From: JALSNL01 sp036479585
GTDB taxonomy: Bacteria > Bacteroidota > Ignavibacteria > Ignavibacteriales > Melioribacteraceae
Reading direction: 5' to 3'
Assembly: GCA_965224785.1 (NCBI GenBank)
Contig: OZ245062.1
Coordinates: 248,001 to 312,000, forward strand
DNA length: 64,000 nt
The notes beneath the pieces were generated by a model. It was not told the DNA's origin. It ran no database searches and saw nothing but the letters and a program-made list of their open reading frames with translations. Below, in pieces: positions 8,422-16,940 of the stretch. Made by a program: the position numbers and the translations under genes. Numbering within the stretch: the stretch's first letter is position 1; every line of letters starts with the position of its first letter.

Positions 8422-9057
8422 ATGACTGATAAAAAGAAAAAAATGAGTAAAATAGAAACTAAAAAAACGAAAAAAGTTGCTAAAGAAAATACAACGAATG
8501 TGCCTAGATTATCTGAAAAATATAAATCTGAAATCTTGCCAAATTTGTTAAAGCAGTTTTCGTACAAGAGCAAAATGCAAGTTCCCAAGTTGGAAAAAAT
8601 AGTTGTAAATATGGGACTTGGTGGAGCTGTTCAAGATTCTAAGTTGGTAAGCGAAGCAGTTACTGATTTAGAAACAATAATTGGCCAAAAAGCTTTAATA
8701 CGAAAAGCCAAAGTTTCTATTTCCAATTTTAAGTTACGAGAAGGGATGGAGATTGGGGCGAAAGTTACGTTGCGAAGAAATATGATGTTTGAATTTTTGG
8801 ACAGGTTGATTTCTGTTGCAATGCCAAGAATTAGAGATTTTAGAGGAATATCAGATAAGTCTTTTGATGGGAGAGGTAATTATACTCTAGGTGTTAAAGA
8901 ACATACCATTTTCCCAGAAATAAATATGGATCAAATTAATAGAGTTTTGGGAATGGATATAACATTTGTTACTTCTTCCAAAACGGATAAAGAAGCTTTC
9001 GAATTACTAAAAGGTTTTGGTGTTCCTTTTGTAAAAAAAGAAATAGTAGAAGCATAA
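8422..9057 (+). CDS. rplE: 50S ribosomal protein L5 with N-terminal lysine-rich extension
   Basis: 5S rRNA-binding protein of the central protuberance. The core from about residue 30 (VPRLSEKYKSEILPNL) is a complete L5, including KLEKIVVNMGLG and FPEINMDQINRVLGMDI. In front is a lysine/threonine-rich extension of about 27 residues (MTDKKKKMSK...), making 211 residues against a usual 180 or so. An internal ATG at codon 8 is possible, but neither start has a clear Shine-Dalgarno. There are 27 nt between rplX and this start. Confidence 0.95.
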   Translation: MTDKKKKMSKIETKKTKKVAKENTTNVPRLSEKYKSEILPNLLKQFSYKSKMQVPKLEKIVVNMGLGGAVQDSKLVSEAVTDLETIIGQKALIRKAKVSISNFKLREGMEIGAKVTLRRNMMFEFLDRLISVAMPRIRDFRGISDKSFDGRGNYTLGVKEHTIFPEINMDQINRVLGMDITFVTSSKTDKEAFELLKGFGVPFVKKEIVEA

Positions 9058-9069
9058 ATAAGGATTATT

Positions 9070-9339
9070 ATGTCAAGAAAATGTTTACTTGCAAGAGAAG
9101 AAAAAAGAAGAAAATTAGTAAATAAATATGCAGCCTTAAGAAAAGAATTAAAAGAGAAAGGTGATTGGGAAGCTCTTCAAACATTACCAAAAAATTCTTC
9201 TCCAGTTCGGTTGAGAAATAGATGTATAATGACTGGAAGACCTAGAGGTTATAATAGAAAATTTGGAGTTTCAAGATTGGTTTTTAGAGAAATGGCTCTA
9301 AGAGGGGAAATTCCCGGAATACAAAAAGCTAGTTGGTAA
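9070..9339 (+). CDS. rpsN: 30S ribosomal protein S14 (zinc-free form)
   Basis: 30S head protein. It has 89 residues and belongs to the long form lacking the CXXC zinc ribbon of short S14. The C-terminus has the signature RNRCIMTGRPRGYNRKFGVSR and the terminal KASW. Standard position between rplE and rpsH. Confidence 0.97.
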   Translation: MSRKCLLAREEKRRKLVNKYAALRKELKEKGDWEALQTLPKNSSPVRLRNRCIMTGRPRGYNRKFGVSRLVFREMALRGEIPGIQKASW

Positions 9340-9359
9340 AAGAGATAGGAGAATTATAA

Positions 9360-9755
9360 ATGCCAGTTACAGATCCGATAGCTGATTTTTTAACCAGAAT
9401 TAGAAACGCAATACGTGCTAAGAAAAAATATGTTGAAATACCAGCTTCAAATATGAAATTGAAGATTACTGAGATATTAAAAGATAATAGTTTTATTAAA
9501 GATTTTAATATTATTGAAGATAAGAAACAAAATATTATTAGGGTTCATCTAAAGTATATAAATTATGAATCTTCGATTACTGACCTGCAAAGAGTAAGTA
9601 CTCCTGGGTTAAGAACATATGTTAATCATAATAATATTCCAAGAGTATTAAATGGATTAGGATTAGCAATTCTATCAACATCAAAAGGGTTGTTGTCTGA
9701 TAAACAAGCAAAAAAAGAATCAATTGGTGGCGAAGTTATTTGTCATGTTTGGTAA
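9360..9755 (+). CDS. rpsH: 30S ribosomal protein S8
   Basis: Binds the central domain of 16S rRNA. It has 131 residues, starts MPVTDPIADFLTRIRNA and ends with SKGLLSDKQAKKESIGGEV plus CHVW, all family hallmarks. S8 represses the spc operon in E. coli; no such site was identified here. Confidence 0.98.
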   Translation: MPVTDPIADFLTRIRNAIRAKKKYVEIPASNMKLKITEILKDNSFIKDFNIIEDKKQNIIRVHLKYINYESSITDLQRVSTPGLRTYVNHNNIPRVLNGLGLAILSTSKGLLSDKQAKKESIGGEVICHVW

Positions 9756-9782
9756 AATTATAAGTTATTAGGAGTTTATTAA

Positions 9783-10316
9783 GTGTCAAGAGTAGGTAAA
9801 AAACCAATAAATGTAAAAGATGTTGACTTAACACAATCTGGTAATACTATTGTAGTTAAGGGAAAATTTGGTCAACTAGAGAAGAGTATTCATCAAAATA
9901 TGAGTATTTCTATAGATGATGGTGAATTACTTGTAACAAGACCAAATGATCAAAGAGAAAATAGAGCTCTACATGGATTAACTAGAGCATTAATCAATAA
10001 TATGGTTGAGGGTGTATCAACTGGTTTTTCTAAAACTTTAGATATTGTTGGGGTTGGGTATAAAGCAGAATTAAAAGGCAAAAACCTCTTGCTAATTATT
10101 GGTTATTCTCATCCAATTTATTTTTTACCTCCAGATGAAATTAAATTAGAAGTTGTTACACCCACACAAATAAAAATTAATGGTTGCGATAAAGAGTTAG
10201 TTGGTCAAGTTGCAGCAAAAATACGTTCATTCAGAAAACCAGAACCTTATAAAGGGAAAGGTATAAAATATTCTGATGAGACAATAGTTAGAAAAGCTGG
10301 TAAAACTGCTGGTTAA
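9783..10316 (+). CDS. rplF: 50S ribosomal protein L6
   Basis: Two-domain protein near the GTPase-associated centre. It has 177 residues, starts SRVGKKPI after a GTG codon (Shine-Dalgarno AGGAG 9 nt upstream), and ends in PEPYKGKGIKYSDETIVRKAGK, the usual C-terminal motif. The GTG is supported because the family N-terminus begins there. Confidence 0.97.
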   Translation: MSRVGKKPINVKDVDLTQSGNTIVVKGKFGQLEKSIHQNMSISIDDGELLVTRPNDQRENRALHGLTRALINNMVEGVSTGFSKTLDIVGVGYKAELKGKNLLLIIGYSHPIYFLPPDEIKLEVVTPTQIKINGCDKELVGQVAAKIRSFRKPEPYKGKGIKYSDETIVRKAGKTAG

Positions 10317-10332
10317 ATTGGATTTGTAAAAA

Positions 10333-10686
10333 ATGAAAAATAATAGAATTAAGAAAAAAATTAAGATTAGAAAAAAACTATCTGGTACTGCGGATAGACC
10401 AAGAATTTCTGTTTTCAGAAGTCTTAATAAAGTGTATGCTCAACTCATTGATGATTCAAATGGATCAACTTTGATTTCAGAATCTTCTTTATCCAAAACA
10501 CTAGCAAAAGATATTAAGAATGCAACTGGTAAGATTGAAGTTAGCAAAATAGTAGGAATATCTTTGGCAAAAAAAGCAATTGAGAAGGGTATTACTAATG
10601 TAGTTTTTGATAGAAGTGGATATAGATATCATGGAAGAATTCAGGCTATTGCTGATGGAGCAAGAGAAGGTGGGCTTAAGTTTTAA
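10333..10686 (+). CDS. rplR: 50S ribosomal protein L18
   Basis: 5S rRNA-binding protein. It has 117 residues with RKKLSGTADRPRISVFRS near the N-terminus and the C-terminal FDRSGYRYHGRIQAIADGAREGG. It would normally be followed directly by rpsE; here a tRNA gene occupies the 120-nt gap. Confidence 0.97.
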   Translation: MKNNRIKKKIKIRKKLSGTADRPRISVFRSLNKVYAQLIDDSNGSTLISESSLSKTLAKDIKNATGKIEVSKIVGISLAKKAIEKGITNVVFDRSGYRYHGRIQAIADGAREGGLKF

Positions 10687-10706
10687 AATAATATAAACAG
10701 ACACAT

Positions 10707-10777
10707 TGCCGGATCGTCTAATGGTAGGACAACAGCCTTTGACGCTGTCTGTAGAGGTTCGAATCCTCTTCCGGCAA
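10707..10777 (+). tRNA. tRNA-Gln (anticodon UUG)
   Basis: A complete cloverleaf of 71 nt: acceptor TGCCGGA/TCCGGCA, D-arm GTC...GAC with loop TAATGGTAG, anticodon stem ACAGC/GCTGT around loop CTTTGAC (anticodon TTG at 10739-10741), T-arm AGAGG-TTCGAAT-CCTCT. The U1-A72 closing pair is typical of tRNA-Gln. CCA is not encoded. It lies in the same orientation between rplR and rpsE, so it is presumably co-transcribed with the spc genes and must be cut out of the mRNA by RNase P and a 3' nuclease. Confidence 0.97.
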
Positions 10778-10806
10778 CAAAAAATTGTAATTAAGGAGTT
10801 ATTGAA

Positions 10807-11313
10807 TTGAAGTATAAAAAAGTTAGCGGTTTAGATGGATTACAAGAAAAAGTTGTTCACATAAATCGTGTCGCAAAAGTTGTAAAAGGTGGTCGTCGAT
10901 TCAGTTTTAATGCTATTGTTGTTGTTGGTGATAGTGATGGACATGTTGGTGTTGGGTTAGGAAAAGCAAATGAGGTTGCTGACGCTATTTCTAAAGGAAT
11001 AGATGATGCAAAAAAGAATGTTTTCAGAGTTTCGTTAGTAAAAGGAACTATTCCTCATAAAATTATTGGGAAATATGGTGCTGGTAAGGTTTTATTAAAA
11101 CCAGCTACTCCTGGAACTGGATTAATTGCAGGTGGTGGTGTTAGAGCAGTACTTGAATTGGCTGGAGTACAAGATATTCTAACAAAATCACTTGGTTCAA
11201 GTAATCCTCATAATCAGGTTAAGGCTACATTGCAAGGTTTGTTAAATACTATTGATGCTAGAGCAATGGCAGCTAAAAGAGGTATAGAAATTAATCAATT
11301 ATTTAGTTATTAA
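10807..11313 (+). CDS. rpsE: 30S ribosomal protein S5
   Basis: Decoding-fidelity protein at the mRNA entry channel. It has 168 residues: the S5 N-terminal domain with VVKGGRRFSFNAIVVVGD and the C-terminal domain with KPATPGTGLIAGGGVRAVLE. The start is TTG at 10807, 7 nt after AAGGAG. No ATG lies between the tRNA and this codon in frame, so TTG is the best choice. Confidence 0.97.
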   Translation: MKYKKVSGLDGLQEKVVHINRVAKVVKGGRRFSFNAIVVVGDSDGHVGVGLGKANEVADAISKGIDDAKKNVFRVSLVKGTIPHKIIGKYGAGKVLLKPATPGTGLIAGGGVRAVLELAGVQDILTKSLGSSNPHNQVKATLQGLLNTIDARAMAAKRGIEINQLFSY

Positions 11314-11321
11314 TTGAGGGT

Positions 11322-11507
11322 ATGGTGGCTAAACAAATAAAAGTAACACAGACAAAAAGTACTATAGATAGACCAAAAGACCAAAAGTTAACAATTAAAG
11401 CTTTAGGGTTAGGAAGACCAAATTATTTTAAGGTGCATAATGATACTCCTCAAATCAGAGGAATGGTTACTAAGGTTCATCATTTAGTTAAAGTAGAAGA
11501 AATTTAA
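11322..11507 (+). CDS. rpmD: 50S ribosomal protein L30
   Basis: Small large-subunit protein of 61 residues with the family pattern QIKVTQTKSTIDRPKDQKLT and GLGRPNYFKVHNDTPQIRGM. It lies 8 nt after rpsE and 16 nt before rplO, the standard order. Confidence 0.96.
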   Translation: MVAKQIKVTQTKSTIDRPKDQKLTIKALGLGRPNYFKVHNDTPQIRGMVTKVHHLVKVEEI

Positions 11508-11523
11508 TCTTAGGATTTTTAAA

Positions 11524-11985
11524 ATGAATATTTTAAGTAATTTAAAATACGCAGAAGGTTCAATTAAAAAAAGAAAGCGAATTGGACGTGGCGAAGGAAC
11601 TGGACGTGGTGGAACATCTACTAGAGGTATGAATGGGCAAAGATCCCGTTCAGGTTTTAAAAGTAGAGCATGGTTTGAAGGTGGACAAATGCCACTACAA
11701 AGAAGAGTACCTAAGCGTGGTTTTACAAATATATTTAGAGTTATTTATCAACCTGTTAATGTTGATAAATTGCAAAATTTAGTAGATACTAAAAATATAA
11801 AAGATACAGTTAATGCTGAAGTACTATTAAATAATGGTATTATCTCAAAAATTGATTCTCCATTTAAAATATTAGGTAATGGTGTTTTAACTGCTAAGCT
11901 TAATGTTGAAGCAAAGTTTTTTAGTAAATCTGCAAAAGAAAAAATTGAAAAAGCTGGTGGCAAAATTAGTGAGACCAAAGCTTAA
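11524..11985 (+). CDS. rplO: 50S ribosomal protein L15
   Basis: Late-assembly large-subunit protein. It has 153 residues with the glycine/arginine-rich N-terminus KRIGRGEGTGRGGTSTRG and the C-terminal KSAKEKIEKAGGK. Its stop codon overlaps the secY ATG by one base (TAATG), indicating coupled translation. Confidence 0.97.
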   Translation: MNILSNLKYAEGSIKKRKRIGRGEGTGRGGTSTRGMNGQRSRSGFKSRAWFEGGQMPLQRRVPKRGFTNIFRVIYQPVNVDKLQNLVDTKNIKDTVNAEVLLNNGIISKIDSPFKILGNGVLTAKLNVEAKFFSKSAKEKIEKAGGKISETKA

Positions 11986-13322
11986 TGGGTAAAATACAAG
12001 ATACTTTTAGAAATATTTTTAAGATACCCGAATTACGACAAAGGATATTGTACACCTTAGTATTGCTTGTAATTGTTAGGTTGGGTGCTCATATAACTTT
12101 GCCAGGTATTGATTCGTATTTGTTGGCTGAAGCAATGTCTAATAAAACTTCGGACAATTTACTTGGGTTGTATGATATGTTTGTTGGAGGTGCTTTTTCT
12201 AATGCGGCTATTTTTGCATTGGGGATTATGCCATATATCTCTGCTTCTATTATTATACAATTAGGTGGGGCGGTAATTCCTTATTTCCAAAAACTTCAAA
12301 AAGAAGGTGAGGAAGGAAGGAAAAAAATAACACAACTTACTAGGTATGGAACGGTTTTGATTTCTTTATTCCAGGCACTAGGAGTAGTAACTGGTGTTAT
12401 TATGAATATATCTGCGAATGGAGTGCCAGTTGTTCCTGAGGAAGTTAGAGGTGTAGGGTTTGTTGTTTCATCAGTTATATTTTTGGTAGCTGGTACAGTT
12501 TTTATGATGTGGATTGGAGAACAAATTACTGAAAAAGGAATTGGTAATGGAATTTCATTAATAATTTTTATTGGAATTATTAATTTGTTACCTTTTGCTT
12601 TCTTGGATGAGTTCAGATTGATAAGTTCAGGGACTCAAAATATTGTTATAGAAATTGCAATATTAGCATTTATGGTTCTTATTATTGCTGGAATAGTTTA
12701 CTTAACACAAGGAACTAGGAGAATACCAGTTCAATATGCAAAAAGAGTAGTTGGTAGAAAAGTTTATGGTGGAGTTACACAATATATACCTTTAAGAGTT
12801 AATACTGCTGGAGTAATGCCTATTATTTTTGCTCAAGCTATTATGTTTTTACCAAGTACATTGTTTTCTTTTTTCCCTAATAGTGAGTTTATACAAGCTT
12901 TAGCTGGTTATTTTGTTTATACATCGTTTACATATTCATTTATATATTTTTTTATTATAGTATTTTTCACTTATTTCTATACGGCCATTTCTTTTAATCC
13001 ACAAGAAGTTGCTGAAAATATGAAAAAACAAGGTGGATTTGTACCAGGTATAAGACCAGGAAAATCAACTGCTGAATTTATTGATAATATATTAACTAGA
13101 ATTACATTACCGGGTTCAATATTTCTGGGAATAGTTGCTATCTTACCTGCTTTTGTTTCTAGATTAGGTGTTTCGCCTAGCTTTGCACAGTTCTTTGGTG
13201 GAACTAGCCTTTTGATTATGGTTGGTGTTGCTTTAGATACTTTACAGCAAGTAGAGTCACATTTACTGATGAGACATTATGATGGATTTATGAAGTCTGG
13301 TAAAATGAAGGGACGTAAATAA
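11985..13322 (+). CDS. secY: Preprotein translocase channel subunit SecY
   Basis: Protein-conducting channel of the inner membrane, working with SecE/SecG and SecA. It has 445 residues, about ten hydrophobic segments, and the family motifs GIMPYISASIIIQL, the cytoplasmic loop RRIPVQYAKR and QEVAENMKKQGGFVPGIRPG. Translation is coupled to rplO through a 1-nt overlap. No adk gene separates secY from map here, unlike in many bacteria. Confidence 0.98.
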   Translation: MGKIQDTFRNIFKIPELRQRILYTLVLLVIVRLGAHITLPGIDSYLLAEAMSNKTSDNLLGLYDMFVGGAFSNAAIFALGIMPYISASIIIQLGGAVIPYFQKLQKEGEEGRKKITQLTRYGTVLISLFQALGVVTGVIMNISANGVPVVPEEVRGVGFVVSSVIFLVAGTVFMMWIGEQITEKGIGNGISLIIFIGIINLLPFAFLDEFRLISSGTQNIVIEIAILAFMVLIIAGIVYLTQGTRRIPVQYAKRVVGRKVYGGVTQYIPLRVNTAGVMPIIFAQAIMFLPSTLFSFFPNSEFIQALAGYFVYTSFTYSFIYFFIIVFFTYFYTAISFNPQEVAENMKKQGGFVPGIRPGKSTAEFIDNILTRITLPGSIFLGIVAILPAFVSRLGVSPSFAQFFGGTSLLIMVGVALDTLQQVESHLLMRHYDGFMKSGKMKGRK

Positions 13323-13333
13323 ATCGGTTAATT

Positions 13334-14095
13334 GTGATTCTAATTAAAAGTAAAAAACAAATTGATTATATACGTGAGAGTGCTAAAATTGTAGCTGAAA
13401 CTTTACAGCTTGTTAAAAGATTTGCTGTTGTTGGCTCTTCAACTTTGGAATTAGATAAAATAGCTGAAGATTATATTTTAAGTAATGATGCAATTCCAGC
13501 TTTCAAAGGATATTCACAAGCTGGGTCAATAGATTTTCCAGGTACAATTTGCTCTTCAATTAACGAAGAAGTTGTTCATGGAATTCCTAGTAATAGATTA
13601 TTGATTGATGGGGATATTGCTTCTATTGATGTAGGTGTTAAAAAGAATGGTTATTTTGGTGATGCTGCTTTATCTATTGCTATTGGTAAATTAGATAGTG
13701 AAAAAGCTCGTTTGATGGATGCAACTGAAAAATCACTTTATGTTGGCATTGAACAAGCTACAAAAAATAATAGAATTGGAGATATTTCCGCTGCAATTCA
13801 AGAGTACATAGATAAAGAAGGATTTTCCATTGTTAGAGATTTATGTGGGCATGGAGTTGGGAAATATTTACACGAAGATCCTCAAATACCAAATTTTGGA
13901 AAGTACGGTAGTGGAGCAAAAATTAAAAATGGAATGACAATTGCAATTGAACCAATGATAAATATTGGTACTCATAAGGTTCAAGTTGCCTCAGATGGTT
14001 GGACAGTTTTTACTGCAGATAGAAAAGCATCTGCTCATTTTGAACATACTATAGCAATAATTAATGATAAACCAGAAATATTATCGGTCTGTTAA
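13334..14095 (+). CDS. map: Methionine aminopeptidase, type I
   Basis: Removes the initiator methionine from nascent proteins using two metal ions. The 253-residue protein has the metal ligands in order: Asp in SIDVGV, Asp in FGDAA, His in GHGVGKYLHE, Glu in IAIEPM, Glu in HFEHT. The start is GTG 13334, before the conserved ILIKSKKQIDYIRESAKI. The stop codon abuts the infA ATG. Confidence 0.97.
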   Translation: MILIKSKKQIDYIRESAKIVAETLQLVKRFAVVGSSTLELDKIAEDYILSNDAIPAFKGYSQAGSIDFPGTICSSINEEVVHGIPSNRLLIDGDIASIDVGVKKNGYFGDAALSIAIGKLDSEKARLMDATEKSLYVGIEQATKNNRIGDISAAIQEYIDKEGFSIVRDLCGHGVGKYLHEDPQIPNFGKYGSGAKIKNGMTIAIEPMINIGTHKVQVASDGWTVFTADRKASAHFEHTIAIINDKPEILSVC

Positions 14096-14314
14096 ATGGC
14101 AAAACAAGAATCAATAAAAGTAGATGGAGTTGTTACAGAAACATTACCAAATGCTAATTTTAGAGTTAAGTTAGAGAATGGGCATGAAATGTTAGCACAT
14201 ATTTCTGGCAAAATGAGAATGTATTATATTAAAATATTAGTAGGTGATAAAGTTGCAGTGGAGTTATCGCCCTATGACTTAGATAAAGGTAGAATTACCT
14301 ATAGATATAAATAG
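14096..14314 (+). CDS. infA: Translation initiation factor IF-1
   Basis: OB-fold factor that occupies the A site during initiation. It has 72 residues, the standard size, with the sequence NANFRVKLENGHEMLAHISGKMR and ending RGRITYRYK-like (DKGRITYRYK). It directly follows the map stop with no gap, then rpmJ, the classical map-infA-rpmJ order. Confidence 0.98.
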   Translation: MAKQESIKVDGVVTETLPNANFRVKLENGHEMLAHISGKMRMYYIKILVGDKVAVELSPYDLDKGRITYRYK

Positions 14315-14324
14315 TGGAGTTGAA

Positions 14325-14438
14325 ATGAAAGTTAGAGCATCTGTTAAAAAAATGTGCGAACATTGTAAAGTGATAAAGAGAAAAGGTGTAATTAGAGTTA
14401 TTTGTAAAAACCCAAAACATAAACAACGTCAAGGTTAA
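14325..14438 (+). CDS. rpmJ: 50S ribosomal protein L36 (zinc-binding form)
   Basis: Tiny large-subunit protein of 37 residues starting MKVRASVKKMCEHCK and ending in NPKHKQRQG. The zinc ligands C11, C14, C27 and H32 are all present, so this is the zinc-containing (C+) type. A Shine-Dalgarno (TGGAG) lies 7 nt upstream. It sits between infA and rpsM as usual. Confidence 0.97.
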   Translation: MKVRASVKKMCEHCKVIKRKGVIRVICKNPKHKQRQG

Positions 14439-14461
14439 ACCTAAGTTTAGGAGATAATAAT

Positions 14462-14845
14462 TTGGCTCGTATAGCAGGAACTGATTTACCAAAACAGAAA
14501 AAAGCGTATGTAGGACTTACTTACATTTATGGAATTGGTCAACATACGGCTTTAGCAATTTTAGAAAAAGCTAAAATTGATCCAAACAAAAAAGTATCTG
14601 AACTTTCGGATGAAGATGTTGCTAACATTAGAGCAGTAATGACTGCTGATTACAAAGTTGAGGGAGCATTGAGAAGTGAAGTTCAACAAAATATAAAAAG
14701 ACTTATGGACGTAGGATGCTATAGAGGTTTAAGACATCGTAGAGGTTTGCCAGTAAGAGGGCAAAGAACAAAGACTAACGCAAGAACAAGAAAAGGTAAA
14801 AAACATACAGTTGCAGGTAAGAAAAAAACAGCTGGTCTTAAATAA
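14462..14845 (+). CDS. rpsM: 30S ribosomal protein S13
   Basis: 30S head protein that contacts P-site tRNA and forms intersubunit bridges. It has 127 residues, with ARIAGTDLPKQKKAYVGLTYIYGIG at the N-terminus (family-typical) and the C-terminal GLRHRRGLPVRGQRTKTNARTRKG. The start is TTG with TTAGGAG upstream; the mature N-terminus ARIAG begins right after it, which supports TTG. Confidence 0.97.
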   Translation: MARIAGTDLPKQKKAYVGLTYIYGIGQHTALAILEKAKIDPNKKVSELSDEDVANIRAVMTADYKVEGALRSEVQQNIKRLMDVGCYRGLRHRRGLPVRGQRTKTNARTRKGKKHTVAGKKKTAGLK

Positions 14846-14874
14846 TAAAAATTAAAGCTTAAGGAGATTTTAAC

Positions 14875-15261
14875 TTGGCTAAAGCTATAAGAAAATCTAA
14901 AAAGAAAATTCATGTTGATACAGTTGGAGTTGCACATATTAAGGCTTCCTTCAATAATGTGTTGGTTACTATTACTGATGTTTATGGCAATACTATTTCA
15001 TGGTCTTCATCTGGTAAGAATGGATTTAAGGGGTCTAGGAAAAATACTCCTTATGCCGCTCAAGTAACTTCTGAAGCTGCTGCAAAAGAAGCACATGCTC
15101 TTGGTCTAAAAAGAGTAGATGTTTATATTAAAGGTCCTGGGTCTGGAAGAGATGCTGCTATTAGAGCATTAAATACAGCTGGATTGCATATTATGTCAAT
15201 TAAAGATATCACTCCTATACCACATAATGGATGTAGACCTCCAAAACGTAGAAGAGTTTAA
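14875..15261 (+). CDS. rpsK: 30S ribosomal protein S11
   Basis: Platform protein of the 30S subunit near the E site. It has 128 residues, with the core HIKASFNNVLVTITD and the C-terminus TPIPHNGCRPPKRRRV. The start is TTG 14875 with AAGGAG 8 nt upstream; no ATG fits the family N-terminus. Confidence 0.97.
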   Translation: MAKAIRKSKKKIHVDTVGVAHIKASFNNVLVTITDVYGNTISWSSSGKNGFKGSRKNTPYAAQVTSEAAAKEAHALGLKRVDVYIKGPGSGRDAAIRALNTAGLHIMSIKDITPIPHNGCRPPKRRRV

Positions 15262-15283
15262 ACTTAAAAGGGAAATTAATTAG

Positions 15284-15895
15284 ATGGGAAGATACACAGG
15301 TCCAAAAGCAAAGTTAGTTAGAAAGTTTGGTGAAAATATTTTTGGAAATCCTAAATTTGATAAAATATTAAGTAAAAAACCTTACGGTCCAGGACAACAT
15401 GGCAATGGAAGAAAAAGAGTTTCTCATTATGGCGTACAATTAAAAGAAAAGCAAAAATTAAAAATTATGTACGGGCTTTTTGAAAAACAATTTAGAAATT
15501 ATTTTAAAAAAGCTGATAAAATGAGAGGAATTACTGGGGAGAATTTACTTCAAATACTTGAAAGAAGATTTGATAATACAGTATATCGCTTAGGCTTTGC
15601 AACATCGAGAGCTCAAGCCAGACAATTAGTTATACATAGACATCTTACGGTTAATGGTAAGTCGGTAAATGTACCATCATATTTACTAAAACCCGGTGAT
15701 GAAATTGCAGTTAGACAAAAAAGTAAAAAAATGGATGTTTTCCATAATGCATTGAGAGTAAGGAAAAGTAATCCTTATGAGTGGATTGAAGTGGAAAAAG
15801 CAAATTTAACTGGTAAGTTTTTATCTATTCCAGAAAGAGCAGATATTCCAGGTAATGTTAATGAACAACTTATTGTAGAGTTATACTCTAAATAA
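15284..15895 (+). CDS. rpsD: 30S ribosomal protein S4 (zinc-free form)
   Basis: Primary 16S rRNA-binding protein and part of the mRNA helicase ring. It has 203 residues and begins MGRYTGPKAKLVRKFGENIFG, without the N-terminal CXXC zinc site. The S4 RNA-binding domain (RRFDNTVYRLGFATSRAQAR...) lies at about residues 90-150. Located between rpsK and rpoA as usual. Confidence 0.98.
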   Translation: MGRYTGPKAKLVRKFGENIFGNPKFDKILSKKPYGPGQHGNGRKRVSHYGVQLKEKQKLKIMYGLFEKQFRNYFKKADKMRGITGENLLQILERRFDNTVYRLGFATSRAQARQLVIHRHLTVNGKSVNVPSYLLKPGDEIAVRQKSKKMDVFHNALRVRKSNPYEWIEVEKANLTGKFLSIPERADIPGNVNEQLIVELYSK

Positions 15896-15923
15896 TTAGA
15901 AAAATTAAACTAGAGGATTATAA

Positions 15924-16919
15924 ATGAGTTATCCCTTTATAAAAATGCCAGATGGTGCAATATTAGATGAAAAATCATCAACTGCAACGTATGGTAAATT
16001 TACAATTCACCCGCTTGAAAGAGGTTTTGGAGTTACTATTGGTGCTGCATTTAGAAGAATATTACTATCATCACTTACGGGTGCTGCTATTACAGCTGTT
16101 AAGATTGATGGTGTACTACATGAGTTTACTTCAGTTCCAGGTGTTGTTGAAGATATAACTGAAATTATTCTAAATCTTAAAAAAGTAAGGATGAGAATCC
16201 TTAATAAAAAAACTACTAAGGTTGAAATATCATTGAATGATGCTGGAGTATTTACGGCAGCAGATATTCAAAAAAGTGGTACAGATATTGAGATATTAAA
16301 TCCCAAACAACACATTGCAACTTTAGATGAAGGAGCAAAATTTAATATTGAACTTAGAGTTGGTTTTGGCAAAGGATTTATTCCAGCTGTTAAGCAAAAT
16401 ATTACAGATCAAGCTATTGGTTTAATTCCAATTGATTCTATTTTTACTCCAATTGTTAATGTTAGGTATGATATTGAAAACGTTAGAATTGGTGAAAGTA
16501 ATGAATACGAAAAACTTAGTCTAGAAGTAACAACAGATGGTTCAATAACTCCTGAAGATGCATTATCAAGTACTGGTGTAATTTTGAGAGATCATATTAA
16601 TATGTTTATCAATTTTGATATTGAACAAGAAGAAGATAAAGTTGATGATGAAAAGGATTTAGAATTTGAAAGAATTAAAAAAATACTTATTACTAATGTA
16701 GATGATTTAGAGTTAAGTGTTAGATCTCATAATTGTTTGAAAGCAGCTAATATTAAGACAATGGGTGATCTTGTTAGAAAAGATGAAAGTGAAATGTTGA
16801 AGTTTAGAAATTTTGGTAGAAAATCGCTTTCTGAGTTGATGGATATTGTTGATGTTTATAATTTAGAGTTTGGAATGGATGTAGATAAGTATATAATTGA
16901 AAAATTAGATAATAATTAA
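15924..16919 (+). CDS. rpoA: RNA polymerase alpha subunit
   Basis: Assembly platform of RNA polymerase and contact point for UP elements and activators. It has 331 residues: the N-terminal dimerisation domain (about 1-230, with HPLERGFGVTIGAAFRRILLSS split around residue 35) and the C-terminal DNA-binding domain (about 255-320, with RNFGRKSLSELMDIV). An acidic linker (EQEEDKVDDEKD) joins them. Confidence 0.98.
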   Translation: MSYPFIKMPDGAILDEKSSTATYGKFTIHPLERGFGVTIGAAFRRILLSSLTGAAITAVKIDGVLHEFTSVPGVVEDITEIILNLKKVRMRILNKKTTKVEISLNDAGVFTAADIQKSGTDIEILNPKQHIATLDEGAKFNIELRVGFGKGFIPAVKQNITDQAIGLIPIDSIFTPIVNVRYDIENVRIGESNEYEKLSLEVTTDGSITPEDALSSTGVILRDHINMFINFDIEQEEDKVDDEKDLEFERIKKILITNVDDLELSVRSHNCLKAANIKTMGDLVRKDESEMLKFRNFGRKSLSELMDIVDVYNLEFGMDVDKYIIEKLDNN

Positions 16920-16940
16920 ATTCTATAAAAGGTTGAAATA

